Origin: Chitinophagaceae bacterium UBA1931
Lineage (GTDB): Bacteria; Bacteroidota; Bacteroidia; Chitinophagales; Chitinophagaceae
Direction: 5' to 3'
Assembly: GCA_002337125.1 (NCBI GenBank)
Contig: DDFJ01000004.1
Coordinates: 1,043,889-1,107,888, forward strand
DNA length: 64,000 nt
The position numbers were made by a program, and so were the translations under genes. Each line of letters begins with the position of its first letter. The first letter of the stretch is position 1. Below are positions 42,749 through 52,355 of this stretch, in pieces. Under the pieces are notes generated by a model. The model was not told the DNA's origin, made no database searches, and saw only the letters and a list, made by a program, of their open reading frames with translations.

Positions 42749-43999
42749 TCATGCTGCTGCCTCACTCCCCTTCAGGGGCTGGGGGTTTACGCCCTCAGCT
42801 TCTTCTACATTACGTGCCACACTCAGGATAATTCCAATGGACAAACATGTAAACAGGAAACTGCTTCCTCCCATACTCACCAGCGGAAGTGTAACACCTG
42901 TTACAGGAAACAATCCCACATTCACTGCCATATTCGTCATGGCCTGTATGACGAGTGTAAAACTTAACGCCAGTGCAAGAAATGCCCCGAATGCATACGG
43001 GCACTTCCTGAATATTTTTATGCTTCTGAAAAGAAACACCATGTAAATAAAAATGATGAAGCCTGCACCAATCATTCCATACTCTTCGATGATGATTGCA
43101 TAGATGTAATCGGAATAAGGATGCGGCAGAAAGTTGCGTTGTTCGCTGTTGCCGGGGCCTAATCCAAACACACCACCTTTTGCCACTGCAATTTTTGCCT
43201 GCTGCACCTGGTAAGGCGATTCATCTTTTTTTGCATACCTGAAATCCTGTACACGTTTTATCCACGTAGGAATACGACCTACTGAAAGAACTGCAGGTAA
43301 TTCTTTCTGTTTACCTTCTGCTTTATCGTAGTAAGCGCCTGCAATAAGAATTAAAATAATCAACGGCACTGCAACTGCTGCTCCAACAATGGCAATATGC
43401 TTCATACTTGCACGGCCAATGAACAACAGCAGCATGCTTGTTGCGCCGGTAAGTAATGCAGTTGAAAGATTGGCAGGAGCAATTAATCCGCAGATAACAA
43501 CCACAGGAATCATAAGCGGAATAAATCCTTTTTTGAAATCCTTGATTACTTCCTGCTTCTTGGATAACAATCTCGACAAGTACATAAACAATGAAAGCTT
43601 TGCAATGTCGGATGTTTGTATGGTGAGATTGATGATAGGCAGTTTAATCCACCTGCTGCCATCATTAATTTTTGCACCAAAGAATAATGTATAGATGAGC
43701 AATACAATCGAAATATAGAACATCATCTTCGCCACCCTTGAGTAAATGGTATAGTTTACACGGTGAGCAAAGTACACAACGATAATTCCAATGCTGATGA
43801 ATGCAATCTGCTTTACGAGGTATATAAAATTATTTCCCTTGTACATTTTATATGCCAGTGAATTGGTTGCACTGTACACCACCAATAAACTTACCAGCGA
43901 AAGCACAATAACAATCGCCCAGATAACTTTATCGCCACGGGTTTTTTCCTGCAACCCTGCCGGTGAAAATTTAGATGTTATGTTTGAAAACTGACTCAA
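42749..43999 (-). CDS. ftsW: SEDS-family peptidoglycan polymerase FtsW
   Basis: A 416-residue polytopic glycosyltransferase that polymerises lipid II at the division septum with its partner FtsI. About ten hydrophobic segments are visible, with conserved motifs SRWIKLPIINLTIQTSDIAK, GGVFGLGPGNSEQRNFLPH and YAIIIEEYGMIGAG, and the late loop TGVTLPLVSMGGSSFLF. The context between murD and murG and the presence of ftsI argue for FtsW rather than RodA. The last dozen residues (NPQPLKGSEAAA) come from the palindromic repeat. Confidence 0.95.
   Translation of the reverse strand: MSQFSNITSKFSPAGLQEKTRGDKVIWAIVIVLSLVSLLVVYSATNSLAYKMYKGNNFIYLVKQIAFISIGIIVVYFAHRVNYTIYSRVAKMMFYISIVLLIYTLFFGAKINDGSRWIKLPIINLTIQTSDIAKLSLFMYLSRLLSKKQEVIKDFKKGFIPLMIPVVVICGLIAPANLSTALLTGATSMLLLFIGRASMKHIAIVGAAVAVPLIILILIAGAYYDKAEGKQKELPAVLSVGRIPTWIKRVQDFRYAKKDESPYQVQQAKIAVAKGGVFGLGPGNSEQRNFLPHPYSDYIYAIIIEEYGMIGAGFIIFIYMVFLFRSIKIFRKCPYAFGAFLALALSFTLVIQAMTNMAVNVGLFPVTGVTLPLVSMGGSSFLFTCLSIGIILSVARNVEEAEGVNPQPLKGSEAAA
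42764..42790. repeat. palindromic repeat inside the 3' end of ftsW
   Basis: The core CCCCTTCAGGGG with flanking GGCTGGGGGTTT is the reverse complement of the type seen in murG. It encodes part of the C-terminal tail of FtsW. Confidence 0.72.
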
Positions 44000-44030
44000 A
44001 AATTAGTTTATAGTTAGGTACACTCTGCAT

Positions 44031-44072
44031 TACATCACACATCGTACATCACACATCGTACATCACACATCG
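44031..44072. repeat. 3 x 14-bp tandem repeat between murD and ftsW
   Basis: Three exact copies of TACATCACACATCG in the 79-nt gap between the two genes. No promoter or terminator is evident there. Confidence 0.85.
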
Positions 44073-44078
44073 TACATG

Positions 44079-45419
44079 TTACAGCTCTCTTACTGCCTGT
44101 TTAAACTGGAGCCCCCTGTCTTCATAGTTTTTGAACAAATCAAAACTTGCACAAGCAGGACTTAATAAAACAGTATCACCTTTTTCTGCGAAATGGTATG
44201 CCGCCTTCACTGCATCTTCTGCGCTTGTTGTATTCACCATCAGTGAAACAACATCGCCAAATGCTTCATGAATTTTCCTGTTATCAATACCAAGGCAAAC
44301 AATGGCTTTTACTTTTTCCTTCACCAAGTCTTTCAACACTTCATAATCATTACCCTTATCCACACCACCAAGAATAAGAATGGTTGGGCGTGACATACTT
44401 TCCAAAGCATACCATGTAGAGTTGATGTTGGTTGCCTTGCTGTCGTTGATGTATTCCACACCTTTCACCATTGCCACCATTTCCATGCGGTGTTCCAGGC
44501 TTTCGAATGTGGTAACGGCTTCCCTTATTTTCTCTTTGCGGATACCTAATGTAGCCGCTGCAATCCCTGCTGCCATGGTGTTGTACTGGTTGTGTTTACC
44601 TTTAATTTTAAAATCGTCTACACTCATTGTTACTTTGTCGTCGTTAACTGCAATCGTCATTGTGCCGTCTTTAATGAAAGCACCTTTTTGTGGTTCCTGC
44701 TTCATGGTGAATGGTAATGGGTTTGAAAGGATAGTAAGTTTTGTTAAATAATCTTCTGTAACCGGATCGTCCGGACAGTAAATGAAAAAATCGTTTTTTG
44801 TCTGGTTTGTTGTGATCTTGAATTTTGAACGGATATAATTATCAAACTTGTAATCATACCTGTCTAAATGATCTTCAGTGATGTTGGTGAGCACAGCAAT
44901 ATCAGCTCTGAAATCTTTAATATCATCTAACTGAAAGCTGCTGATCTCTGCCACATATATTTCTTTAGGATCAAGTGCAACCTGCTTGGCAATGCTGATG
45001 CCGATGTTGCCAACCAATGCGCAATTCAATCCTGCATGTTTACATATATGATAAATCAAAGAAGTTGTTGTGGTCTTTCCGTTGCTTCCTGTAATGGCTA
45101 CAATTTTACTGTTGCCTTTAAACCGGTAAGCCAGTTCAATTTCACTGATGACCGGAATTCCTTTCTTGCGGATCTTCTTCATCATGTCACTCTTCTCAGG
45201 AATACCCGGACTTTTTACAATTTCATCTGCACTCAGAATCTTTTCTTCGTTGTGTGCACTTTCTTCAAACTCAATTCCATATTCCGCCAGCTCTTCTTTA
45301 TAAATGTTTTTGATGGGGCCAGCATCGCTCACAAACACATCATATCCCTGCTTCTGTGCAAGAATAGCTGCGCCTGTTCCGCTTTCGCCTGCTCCCAGTA
45401 TGTAACATTTATGCGCCAT
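44079..45419 (-). CDS. murD: UDP-N-acetylmuramoyl-L-alanine--D-glutamate ligase
   Basis: Adds D-Glu to UDP-MurNAc-L-Ala. The 446-residue protein has the N-terminal LGAGESGTGAAILAQ, the P-loop ITGSNGKTTTTSL, NITEDHLDRYDY, NDSKATNINSTWYALES and ILGGVDKGNDY, all characteristic of MurD. It lies between mraY and ftsW. The 218-nt gap before it (towards mraY) is unusually long for this cluster and contains an inverted repeat. Confidence 0.97.
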   Translation of the reverse strand: MAHKCYILGAGESGTGAAILAQKQGYDVFVSDAGPIKNIYKEELAEYGIEFEESAHNEEKILSADEIVKSPGIPEKSDMMKKIRKKGIPVISEIELAYRFKGNSKIVAITGSNGKTTTTSLIYHICKHAGLNCALVGNIGISIAKQVALDPKEIYVAEISSFQLDDIKDFRADIAVLTNITEDHLDRYDYKFDNYIRSKFKITTNQTKNDFFIYCPDDPVTEDYLTKLTILSNPLPFTMKQEPQKGAFIKDGTMTIAVNDDKVTMSVDDFKIKGKHNQYNTMAAGIAAATLGIRKEKIREAVTTFESLEHRMEMVAMVKGVEYINDSKATNINSTWYALESMSRPTILILGGVDKGNDYEVLKDLVKEKVKAIVCLGIDNRKIHEAFGDVVSLMVNTTSAEDAVKAAYHFAEKGDTVLLSPACASFDLFKNYEDRGLQFKQAVREL

Positions 45420-45448
45420 GTTCTTTTCGTTTCCAGTTTCTGTTTTTG

Positions 45449-45475
45449 ATTACCGGCAACTGGACATCCGGTAAT
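45449..45475. other. inverted repeat in the mraY-murD gap
   Basis: ATTACCGG and CCGGTAAT flank 11 nt, followed by a T run on the plus strand. It lies about 30 nt before murD in the transcript leader. It could be a weak attenuator or a plus-strand terminator; nothing else in 45420-45637 is recognisable. Confidence 0.4.
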
Positions 45476-45637
45476 TTTTTCTTTTTGGTTTTTCGCCTTT
45501 CCTTATTCCCTGTGAGAATAAAAAAGGTTCTTCACAAGTATGGGTTAGTACGGGTTCAGAGGTGTTACAATGGTTTTATCTGGTTTTGCGATATGGATAT
45601 TGTGTCGAAAACCTGTTGTGGTTTTTCACAAACATCT

Positions 45638-46915
45638 TTACCTTATTTTAAGCGTAACAATTGCAAGCACCACACAAAGGATTGTTACAATCCAGAAGCG
45701 TGTTACAATCTTACTTTCATGAAATCCCTTTTTCTGGTAATGATGATGCAGCGGACTCATTAAGAAAATCCTTCTGCCTTCACCATACTTTTTCTTTGTG
45801 TACTTGAAATAACTCACCTGCAGTGTTACACTCAATGCTTCCACAAAAAACACAGCACACAAAATGGGAATGAGCAATTCTTTTCTTACTAAAAACGAAA
45901 GAGAAGCAATTACACCACCCAGCATTAAACTTCCTGTATCGCCCATGAACACCTGTGCGGGATATGAATTGTACCAGAGAAAACCAACGCATGCTCCCAC
46001 CATTGCTGCAATGAAAATGGAGATCTCACCAATACCCGGCACGTAAAGTATATTCAGGTATTCAGCTAACCTGGAATCACCACTTGCATAAGCAAAAATG
46101 CCCAGCCCCACACTGATGATGGCCGATATACCTGTTGCCAGTCCATCAATACCATCGGTAAGGTTTGCTGCATTTGAAACTGCTGTAACAATGAAAATCA
46201 CAATCAGTACATACAGCAACCATGTAATTCCACGGATTGCTTTTGGCAACAGCTTGGCATAGTTAAACTCATGACTCTTTACAAACGGAATGGTTGTAAC
46301 AGGATCATTTGCTTTTACCATGATCTTTTCTTTTCCGTTTACTTTGATGATTTTTGTTTCAACACCATCCGGAACTTTTGAACCGGTGAATTCACGGAAA
46401 GCACTTACTGAATCATTAAACATGAGTGTTGTTGCAACTGCAATACCCAACACCACCTGTCCTAATATTTTAAACCAACCTGCCAAACCATCTTTATCAC
46501 CTTTTACATATGCAACACCTTGCTGTTGTGCCAAACGTTTTGCACGGATCTTTAAATAATCATCCACAAAACCAATTGCACCCATCCAGATCGTTGCAAA
46601 CAACATGAGCAGGATGTACACTTTACTAACATCAGCTAAAAGAAGCGTTGGCACAACAATGGAAAGAATGATGATCAGTCCACCCATTGTTGGTGTTCCT
46701 TTTTTCTGTTGCTCACCTGCAAGACCAAGATCCCTCACCGTTTCACCCACTTGTTTTTTGCGCAGGTAGTTGATGAGTTTTTTACCGAACACAGTTGATA
46801 TGACCAGCGACAACAACACTGCAAGCATTACCCTGCTGGTGATAAACTGAAACAGGTTATCGCCTGGGAATTTTATCCCGATGCTGTTCAACCAATCAAA
46901 TAAGTTCTTTAACAT
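45638..46915 (-). CDS. mraY: phospho-N-acetylmuramoyl-pentapeptide transferase
   Basis: Transfers phospho-MurNAc-pentapeptide to undecaprenyl phosphate, forming lipid I. The 425-residue polytopic protein has the catalytic aspartates in GFVDDYLKIRAKR and NLTDGIDGLATG, MGDTGSLMLGG and the C-terminal SPLHHHYQKKGFHESKIV. A 60-residue insert (about 165-225, EFTGSKVPDG through FVKSHEFNY) is longer than in E. coli but common in Bacteroidota. It lies 33 nt after murE. Confidence 0.97.
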   Translation of the reverse strand: MLKNLFDWLNSIGIKFPGDNLFQFITSRVMLAVLLSLVISTVFGKKLINYLRKKQVGETVRDLGLAGEQQKKGTPTMGGLIIILSIVVPTLLLADVSKVYILLMLFATIWMGAIGFVDDYLKIRAKRLAQQQGVAYVKGDKDGLAGWFKILGQVVLGIAVATTLMFNDSVSAFREFTGSKVPDGVETKIIKVNGKEKIMVKANDPVTTIPFVKSHEFNYAKLLPKAIRGITWLLYVLIVIFIVTAVSNAANLTDGIDGLATGISAIISVGLGIFAYASGDSRLAEYLNILYVPGIGEISIFIAAMVGACVGFLWYNSYPAQVFMGDTGSLMLGGVIASLSFLVRKELLIPILCAVFFVEALSVTLQVSYFKYTKKKYGEGRRIFLMSPLHHHYQKKGFHESKIVTRFWIVTILCVVLAIVTLKIR

Positions 46916-46947
46916 GTGTTCTGTTTTTAAAAGCTATTTGCTTATAT

Positions 46948-48414
46948 CTATCGTTCTAATAATTCAAACATTTCCTGTAATACCTTCTTATCATCAAAAT
47001 CGTGCTTCACTCCTTTTATGTCCTGGTATTTTTCATGACCTTTTCCTGCAACAAGAATAATGTCTTCATGCTTTGCAAGATTGACAGCAGTTTTAATTGC
47101 TTCTTTCCTGTCGGCAATGGAAATAAATTTTCTTCTTGCTGCTGAGTTTAATCCGTATTCCATATCAGCAAGAATATCCAGCGGATCTTCGCTGCGAGGA
47201 TTATCGCTGGTGAAAATCACTTTGTCGCTTAACTCACAGGCAACTTCACCCATAACCGGACGCTTGGTTTTATCCCTGTCGCCGCCACAACCAACTACTG
47301 TAATAATCTGCTCATGACCTCTTCTTAATTTCTTAATCGTCATCAGCACATTCTCAAGCGCATCAGGTGTGTGTGCGTAATCAATAATTCCGAGAATTAA
47401 ATCCTTGGGAGAAATGATGTAATCAAATCTTCCTTCTGCTCCTGTTAAACCACTCAGCACCTGCAACACTTTCTGTTTTTCTTCGCCCATTGAAACAGCA
47501 GCACCATACACAGCAAGTAAATTGTAGGCATTGAATTCACCAATCAAACGGAAGTGTACTTCATCATTATTCACCTGCATCTGCAAACCTGTGAGACCGT
47601 TTTCTAAAATCTTTCCTTTAAAGTCAGCAACGTTCTTTAACCCGTAATACAGTTTTTTTGCTTTTGTATTCTGCAGCATCACTTCACCACGTTTATCATC
47701 TTTGTTGCTGATTGCAAAAGCATCTTTCCCTAATCCATCAAAAAAGCTCTTTTTAACTTTTATGTATTCATCAAAGGTTTTATGATAATCAAGATGATCA
47801 TGTGTGATGTTGCTGAACAATGCACCTGCAAAATGAATACCTGTTATGCGGTGCTGGTGAATGGCATGACTGCTGCATTCCATAAATACATACGTACAAC
47901 CGGCATCATACATTTCTTTCAACAACTGATTTAAACTGATAACATCAGGTGTTGTATGTGTTGATGGAACAATTTTATCTGCAATGTGATAGTCAACTGT
48001 TGAAACAAGTCCGCACTTATAGCCCATTGCACTGAACAGTTTAAACAGCAGTGTTGCAATAGTTGTTTTTCCATTGGTACCGGTTACACCAACCACTTTC
48101 ATTTGTTCCGTTACATTTCCGTAAAACTCGTTGGACATATAACCTGCAGCTTCAGCACTGTTCTTTACTTCAACATAAGTAACAGCATCATTCAACTCAC
48201 TGGGTAAATCTTCACAAATAATTGCAGTTGCTCCCTGCTCAATTGCTTTTGCAATAAATGCATGACCATCGACTGAAACCCCTTTCATGGCAATAAAACA
48301 AGTGCCTTGCTTCACTTTACGTGAATCAATCTGCAGGTCGTTCACTTCAACATTGGTTGAACCATGAACGCTGCGGAGATGCACTTTGTATAATATGTCT
48401 TTCAGCAATGCCAT
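46948..48414 (-). CDS. murE: UDP-MurNAc-L-Ala-D-Glu--2,6-diaminopimelate ligase
   Basis: Adds the third stem-peptide residue. The 488-residue protein has the P-loop VTGTNGKTTIATLL, THTTPDVISLNQLL, FSNITHDHLDYH and TSDNPRSEDP. The DNPR motif marks meso-diaminopimelate specificity, so the wall is of the DAP type. Its ATG overlaps the ftsI stop by one base (TAATG), showing translational coupling. Confidence 0.97.
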   Translation of the reverse strand: MALLKDILYKVHLRSVHGSTNVEVNDLQIDSRKVKQGTCFIAMKGVSVDGHAFIAKAIEQGATAIICEDLPSELNDAVTYVEVKNSAEAAGYMSNEFYGNVTEQMKVVGVTGTNGKTTIATLLFKLFSAMGYKCGLVSTVDYHIADKIVPSTHTTPDVISLNQLLKEMYDAGCTYVFMECSSHAIHQHRITGIHFAGALFSNITHDHLDYHKTFDEYIKVKKSFFDGLGKDAFAISNKDDKRGEVMLQNTKAKKLYYGLKNVADFKGKILENGLTGLQMQVNNDEVHFRLIGEFNAYNLLAVYGAAVSMGEEKQKVLQVLSGLTGAEGRFDYIISPKDLILGIIDYAHTPDALENVLMTIKKLRRGHEQIITVVGCGGDRDKTKRPVMGEVACELSDKVIFTSDNPRSEDPLDILADMEYGLNSAARRKFISIADRKEAIKTAVNLAKHEDIILVAGKGHEKYQDIKGVKHDFDDKKVLQEMFELLER

Positions 48415-50516
48415 TAATTCAGGTATAAAACAATTTGTTGTCCTTTTGCAACAGCAGTTCCTGCTGCTACCGACTGGTTATTGATTTTTCCTTTTCCGTT
48501 TATCTGCACTTTCATTCCTGTTGATTCAAGAACATACAGTGCATCTTTTAAACCCATACCCCTTACATCAGGAACAACAGAACCTGTTGTTTCAATTGTT
48601 TGGGGTTGAATTGTATTATTCTTTAAAACTGTTCTGCGCCAGTTACCCATCAGCTGATCAGCATATGTAAAGCCAAACTGGAAAGAGATGGTTTGTAACT
48701 CTTTTTTCATTCCGCTGAATGTGTACAGCATGGAATCAGCAATTGATGGCAGTTGAATTGGTTGTTGCTGTTCCTGGCTGTATTTATATAAATGGTCAGC
48801 GATTTCTCTGAATACGGGAGCTGCCACTGATCCTCCATAGTAATTAGCCGCATGCGGTTTGTTCTTCACCACAACAATGATGGAATACTTTGGTGCATCG
48901 GCTGGAAAATATCCTGCAAATGCTGATTGATAAACACCGTCGCTGTATTTAAACTTACCGTCATTAACTTTTGCTGTTCCTGTTTTTCCTGCTGCTTTGT
49001 AAGGTGCAGTTGCAAATGCTGCCTTACCCGTTCCTTCGGTACAAACAGCTGCAAGGCATTCCTGCAGTTGTCTTAATGTTTCATCGCTGCAGATATGCTC
49101 GTTGAGCACAACAGGTTCATTCTTTTTAATTGTTGTTCCGTAACTCTTTATTTCACTTACGAGATATGGCTTCATCATTTTGCCATTGTTGGCAACTGCA
49201 TTGTACACCATCAGCAACTGCAGTGGTGATAACATGATTTCATAACCAAAACCCCAAGATGCCAATGTTTGCGGGTGCCAGTATTTAGCTGTGTTTGGAT
49301 TTTTTACCAATGGCCTGAACTCTTCATTTAAACCAATACCTGTTTTAGTAGTGAGATGAAGATCATTAAGATGCTTGTAATATTTTTTAGGATCGTTGGT
49401 GTAATACTGGTAAGCCAGTTTACTCATAGCCACGTTTGAACTTGCAGTGAATGCATGTTTAATGGTTGTTACTTCGGGGCCATGATGATCATCCACAATT
49501 GTCCGTCCGTTAAATGTCCAACGGCCTCCGTTAATTACAATGTTATCATTAATGGTAACGTACTTATCTTCCAGCACATTCATTAATGTAATAAGCTTAA
49601 TGGTTGAACCGGGCTCTGAAGTACGCAATGCATAATTGTCCGATTCAAAATAAGTTCCGTCAGGATTAAGACCTAAGTTGGCAATAGCTTTAATTTTTCC
49701 TGTTGCCACTTCCATAACAATACATGTACCTTCCAGTGGTTGGTTCTGCACCATGGTGCGCATCAATGCACGTTCAGCAATATCCTGTATGTTTACATCA
49801 AGTGTTGTATAAACATCTTCCCCATTTTCAGGTTCCACTTCATAACCTTCAACCGGCATCATTACACCACCTGCAACAAAACGTACCAAACGTTTACCTG
49901 CAGTACCACGCAACACACTGTCGTACGAACGTTCAAGACCAACCAGTTTTGCATTTTCCCTGTACAAGCCAATTGTTCTGAAACCAAGTTCTCCAAATGG
50001 ATTAAGTCGTTTTGTTTTTACTTCTGCAATAAAGCCGCTTTTATTTTTTCCTAAACGTACCAATGGAAATTCACGCAGCTCCTTGTATTCTTCAAACGTA
50101 ACTTTCTTGTGAAGAGAATAATACCTGTCTTTACTCTTATAGGCAAGCCTTAAATCTTTTTTATACTCATCTGCTGATTTGTCTTTGAATAAACCTGCAA
50201 GACAAATAGAAAGTGAATCCACATTTTCGAAAAAGTTCTTTCCGTCTTTTGCACGCAAACCATCAGCAGCAAAATCAATAAAAATATCAAACTGCGGAAT
50301 AGAGGTACTCAGCATACTTCCATCTTCACTGTAAATGGTACCACGCTCTGCTTCAAGATCAAGAATTTTAGTATGCATACTGTCGCCCATGCTGCGCCAG
50401 TAGCTGCCTTCAATACGTTGTGTATAGAAAGCTTTGCCAAGAATGGTTAAGCCAAAAAGACCCAGCCCCAGGAAACCCAGGTACACACGCCACAATATGT
50501 CTTTTTTAACTTCCAT
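48414..50516 (-). CDS. ftsI: septal transpeptidase (PBP3-type) with one PASTA domain
   Basis: Cross-links septal peptidoglycan with FtsW. The 700-residue protein has one membrane segment near the N-terminus, a dimerisation domain, and a transpeptidase domain with the catalytic Ser in EPGSTIKLITL, the SxN motif in TASSNVAMSKL and KTG in AAGKTGTAKV. The C-terminus carries a PASTA domain (VVPDVRGMGLKDALYVLEST). Enterobacterial FtsI lacks PASTA; its presence is common in Bacteroidota. One-base overlaps link it to both ftsL and murE. Confidence 0.97.
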   Translation of the reverse strand: MEVKKDILWRVYLGFLGLGLFGLTILGKAFYTQRIEGSYWRSMGDSMHTKILDLEAERGTIYSEDGSMLSTSIPQFDIFIDFAADGLRAKDGKNFFENVDSLSICLAGLFKDKSADEYKKDLRLAYKSKDRYYSLHKKVTFEEYKELREFPLVRLGKNKSGFIAEVKTKRLNPFGELGFRTIGLYRENAKLVGLERSYDSVLRGTAGKRLVRFVAGGVMMPVEGYEVEPENGEDVYTTLDVNIQDIAERALMRTMVQNQPLEGTCIVMEVATGKIKAIANLGLNPDGTYFESDNYALRTSEPGSTIKLITLMNVLEDKYVTINDNIVINGGRWTFNGRTIVDDHHGPEVTTIKHAFTASSNVAMSKLAYQYYTNDPKKYYKHLNDLHLTTKTGIGLNEEFRPLVKNPNTAKYWHPQTLASWGFGYEIMLSPLQLLMVYNAVANNGKMMKPYLVSEIKSYGTTIKKNEPVVLNEHICSDETLRQLQECLAAVCTEGTGKAAFATAPYKAAGKTGTAKVNDGKFKYSDGVYQSAFAGYFPADAPKYSIIVVVKNKPHAANYYGGSVAAPVFREIADHLYKYSQEQQQPIQLPSIADSMLYTFSGMKKELQTISFQFGFTYADQLMGNWRRTVLKNNTIQPQTIETTGSVVPDVRGMGLKDALYVLESTGMKVQINGKGKINNQSVAAGTAVAKGQQIVLYLN

Positions 50517-50842
50517 TAATTTGTTTTCTGTTTTGAACTGTCGGTTAGTTTCAACGGTTGCTGTATGTTTTCTTTTAAACCAATTGGCTCTACAGCTTTT
50601 GATACTTCACTCAAACGGTTTTGAAACATGAGTTTTCCGTTGAGTGTTTTAAATTCATACTCCTGTTCTTTTAGTTCCCTGGTAGTTTTGTTAATGTTGC
50701 GGATTGTGTTATCGGCGTAATGGCCATTGGCGATGTAGATGATCGCCAGCAATGAGAGAAAGAGAAAGTATGGAACGTTTTTTACGATCCACTGGTAGTT
50801 CAACCACTTCTTAAAGTCAATCTTCTGCTCCTTTACTGCCAT
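50516..50842 (-). CDS. ftsL: FtsL-like bitopic division protein
   Basis: A 108-residue protein with a cytoplasmic N-terminus, one membrane segment (VPYFLFLSLLAIIYIANG, about residues 19-38) and a short extracytoplasmic coiled coil (INKTTRELKEQEYEFKTLNG). Sequence similarity to E. coli FtsL is weak, but position between rsmH and ftsI and the topology fit. Its stop overlaps the ftsI start by one base. Confidence 0.85.
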   Translation of the reverse strand: MAVKEQKIDFKKWLNYQWIVKNVPYFLFLSLLAIIYIANGHYADNTIRNINKTTRELKEQEYEFKTLNGKLMFQNRLSEVSKAVEPIGLKENIQQPLKLTDSSKQKTN

Positions 50843-50897
50843 TGGTTTGTTTGTAATTTCCTTGTTTCAGTTTTTGTTCACCTGGTTTTACAACGGC

Positions 50898-51854
50898 CTA
50901 AAGTTTTTCAGCAGCACGCAGGCGTGCGCTTCTGGATCTTGGATTTATTTTCAGTTCTTCAGCCGATGCTTCCACCGGCTTTTTGGTTATGATTTTAAAC
51001 ACCTGTTCTTTTACATCTCTTTCAAACGGGTTATACGCTTCCTCTTCAAAACTTCCTTTTTTGAAAAAGTTTTTAACCAACCTGTCTTCCAGCGAATGAA
51101 AGGAAATGATTGCCACACGGGCTTTGGGTTTCAGTATACCGGGCAGTTGCTCCAGCAGTTCCTTCAACACATTCAACTCATCGTTTACTTCAATACGTAA
51201 TGCCTGGAATACCTGTGCGAAATATTTGTTGGGATTACCCTTTACCACCGGCTGCAGCGCCTGCTTCAGTTGCTCAATTGTTTGAAACGGATTGGTTACT
51301 CTTTGCTGAACAATTGTTGCAGCAAGTGTTTTTGAATTGGTTACTTCACCGTATTGTTCAAACAATTTATGCAGCTGCTGTTGCGAATAGGTTTGCAGAA
51401 TGCCGGAGGCTGTTACGGGTTGCGATGGATCCATCCGCATATCAAGCGGGCCATCGAACCTTGTAGAAAAACCTCTTGCACCTTCGTCAAACTGGTGACT
51501 GGAAACGCCTAGATCGGCAAGTACTCCATCCACTTTTGCAAAACCATTGAGTTTTAAAAAGCGGGCAATGTGTTTAAAGTTGTGCGGAACAAAAACTACA
51601 CGCTCATCATCGGGAAGATTGCGTTTGGCATCGGGGTCCTGGTCAAAAGCAACCAGCTTTCCATCTGCATTTAAACGTTTTAAAATTTCCCGGCTGTGAC
51701 CACCACCACCAAATGTGCAGTCAACATACACACCGTTTGGCTGTATGTTCAGTGCATCAACGGCTTCCATCAACATTACAGGAATATGATAGACTTCCTG
51801 TTGCTGATTGACAGCATCATCGTCAGCAGCTTGTATTTTTTTTTGTTTCGCCAT
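50898..51854 (-). CDS. rsmH: 16S rRNA (cytosine(1402)-N4)-methyltransferase
   Basis: Methylates C1402 of 16S rRNA. The 318-residue protein has YHIPVMLMEAVDALN, the SAM-binding VDCTFGGGGHSREIL, LADLGVSSHQFDEGARGFS and LDMRMDP, and the C-terminal NPRSRSARLRAAEK. It lies 5 nt after mraZ and is second in the dcw cluster as in most bacteria. Confidence 0.98.
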   Translation of the reverse strand: MAKQKKIQAADDDAVNQQQEVYHIPVMLMEAVDALNIQPNGVYVDCTFGGGGHSREILKRLNADGKLVAFDQDPDAKRNLPDDERVVFVPHNFKHIARFLKLNGFAKVDGVLADLGVSSHQFDEGARGFSTRFDGPLDMRMDPSQPVTASGILQTYSQQQLHKLFEQYGEVTNSKTLAATIVQQRVTNPFQTIEQLKQALQPVVKGNPNKYFAQVFQALRIEVNDELNVLKELLEQLPGILKPKARVAIISFHSLEDRLVKNFFKKGSFEEEAYNPFERDVKEQVFKIITKKPVEASAEELKINPRSRSARLRAAEKL

Positions 51855-51859
51855 AACTC

Positions 51860-52318
51860 TTACAACACTGGAGGTTTCACCATCACTTCATTCGCCAGGT
51901 TGCTGAAATCGTTGGCTGAAAGGGCTTCAAAGAACTGTTTGTACTTATTGCTATCCCATATTTCAATCTTGTTTCCTTTGGCAAACAACACCACATCCTT
52001 GTCCAAACCTGCAAATTCTTTCAGCTGAGCCGGTACCAGCAGACGACCTGCAGAATCCAGTTCAACCGTTGTAGCACCGTTCAGGAAGTAGCGCTGAAAT
52101 TGCCTTACCTTCGGATCAAAATCATTTAAAGAACTAATCTGGGCGAAAATGGGTTCCCAATGCTTGGTATGGTATAAAGTGAGACATGAGTCTAAGCCAC
52201 GGCTGATCACAAACTGGCTATTCCAATCTTCCGGCAGTTGCTTTTTAAAGCCCGCCGGGAGCAGGAACCGACCTTTTGCGTCGAGCGTAACCTCATATTC
52301 TCCCAGAAAACCAATCAT
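51860..52318 (-). CDS. mraZ: transcriptional regulator MraZ
   Basis: A 152-residue protein with two AbrB-like half-domains, marked by LDAKGRFLLPAGFKK and LDSAGRLLVPAQLKE. It forms rings that bind repeated TGGG(A)-type boxes and represses the dcw cluster in E. coli. It is first in the cluster here. A promoter with a GTGGGAAAAAGTG stretch in its spacer lies just upstream, consistent with autoregulation. Confidence 0.96.
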   Translation of the reverse strand: MIGFLGEYEVTLDAKGRFLLPAGFKKQLPEDWNSQFVISRGLDSCLTLYHTKHWEPIFAQISSLNDFDPKVRQFQRYFLNGATTVELDSAGRLLVPAQLKEFAGLDKDVVLFAKGNKIEIWDSNKYKQFFEALSANDFSNLANEVMVKPPVL

Positions 52319-52355
52319 TTAAATGAATTTGATATTAAATCTACACAATTCTACA

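Noticed and set aside
44031..44072. Binding-site cluster for a regulator (3 x 14 bp)
   Set aside because: The copies are exact, in a short gap inside an operon, and look like recent slippage. They are listed as a repeat only.
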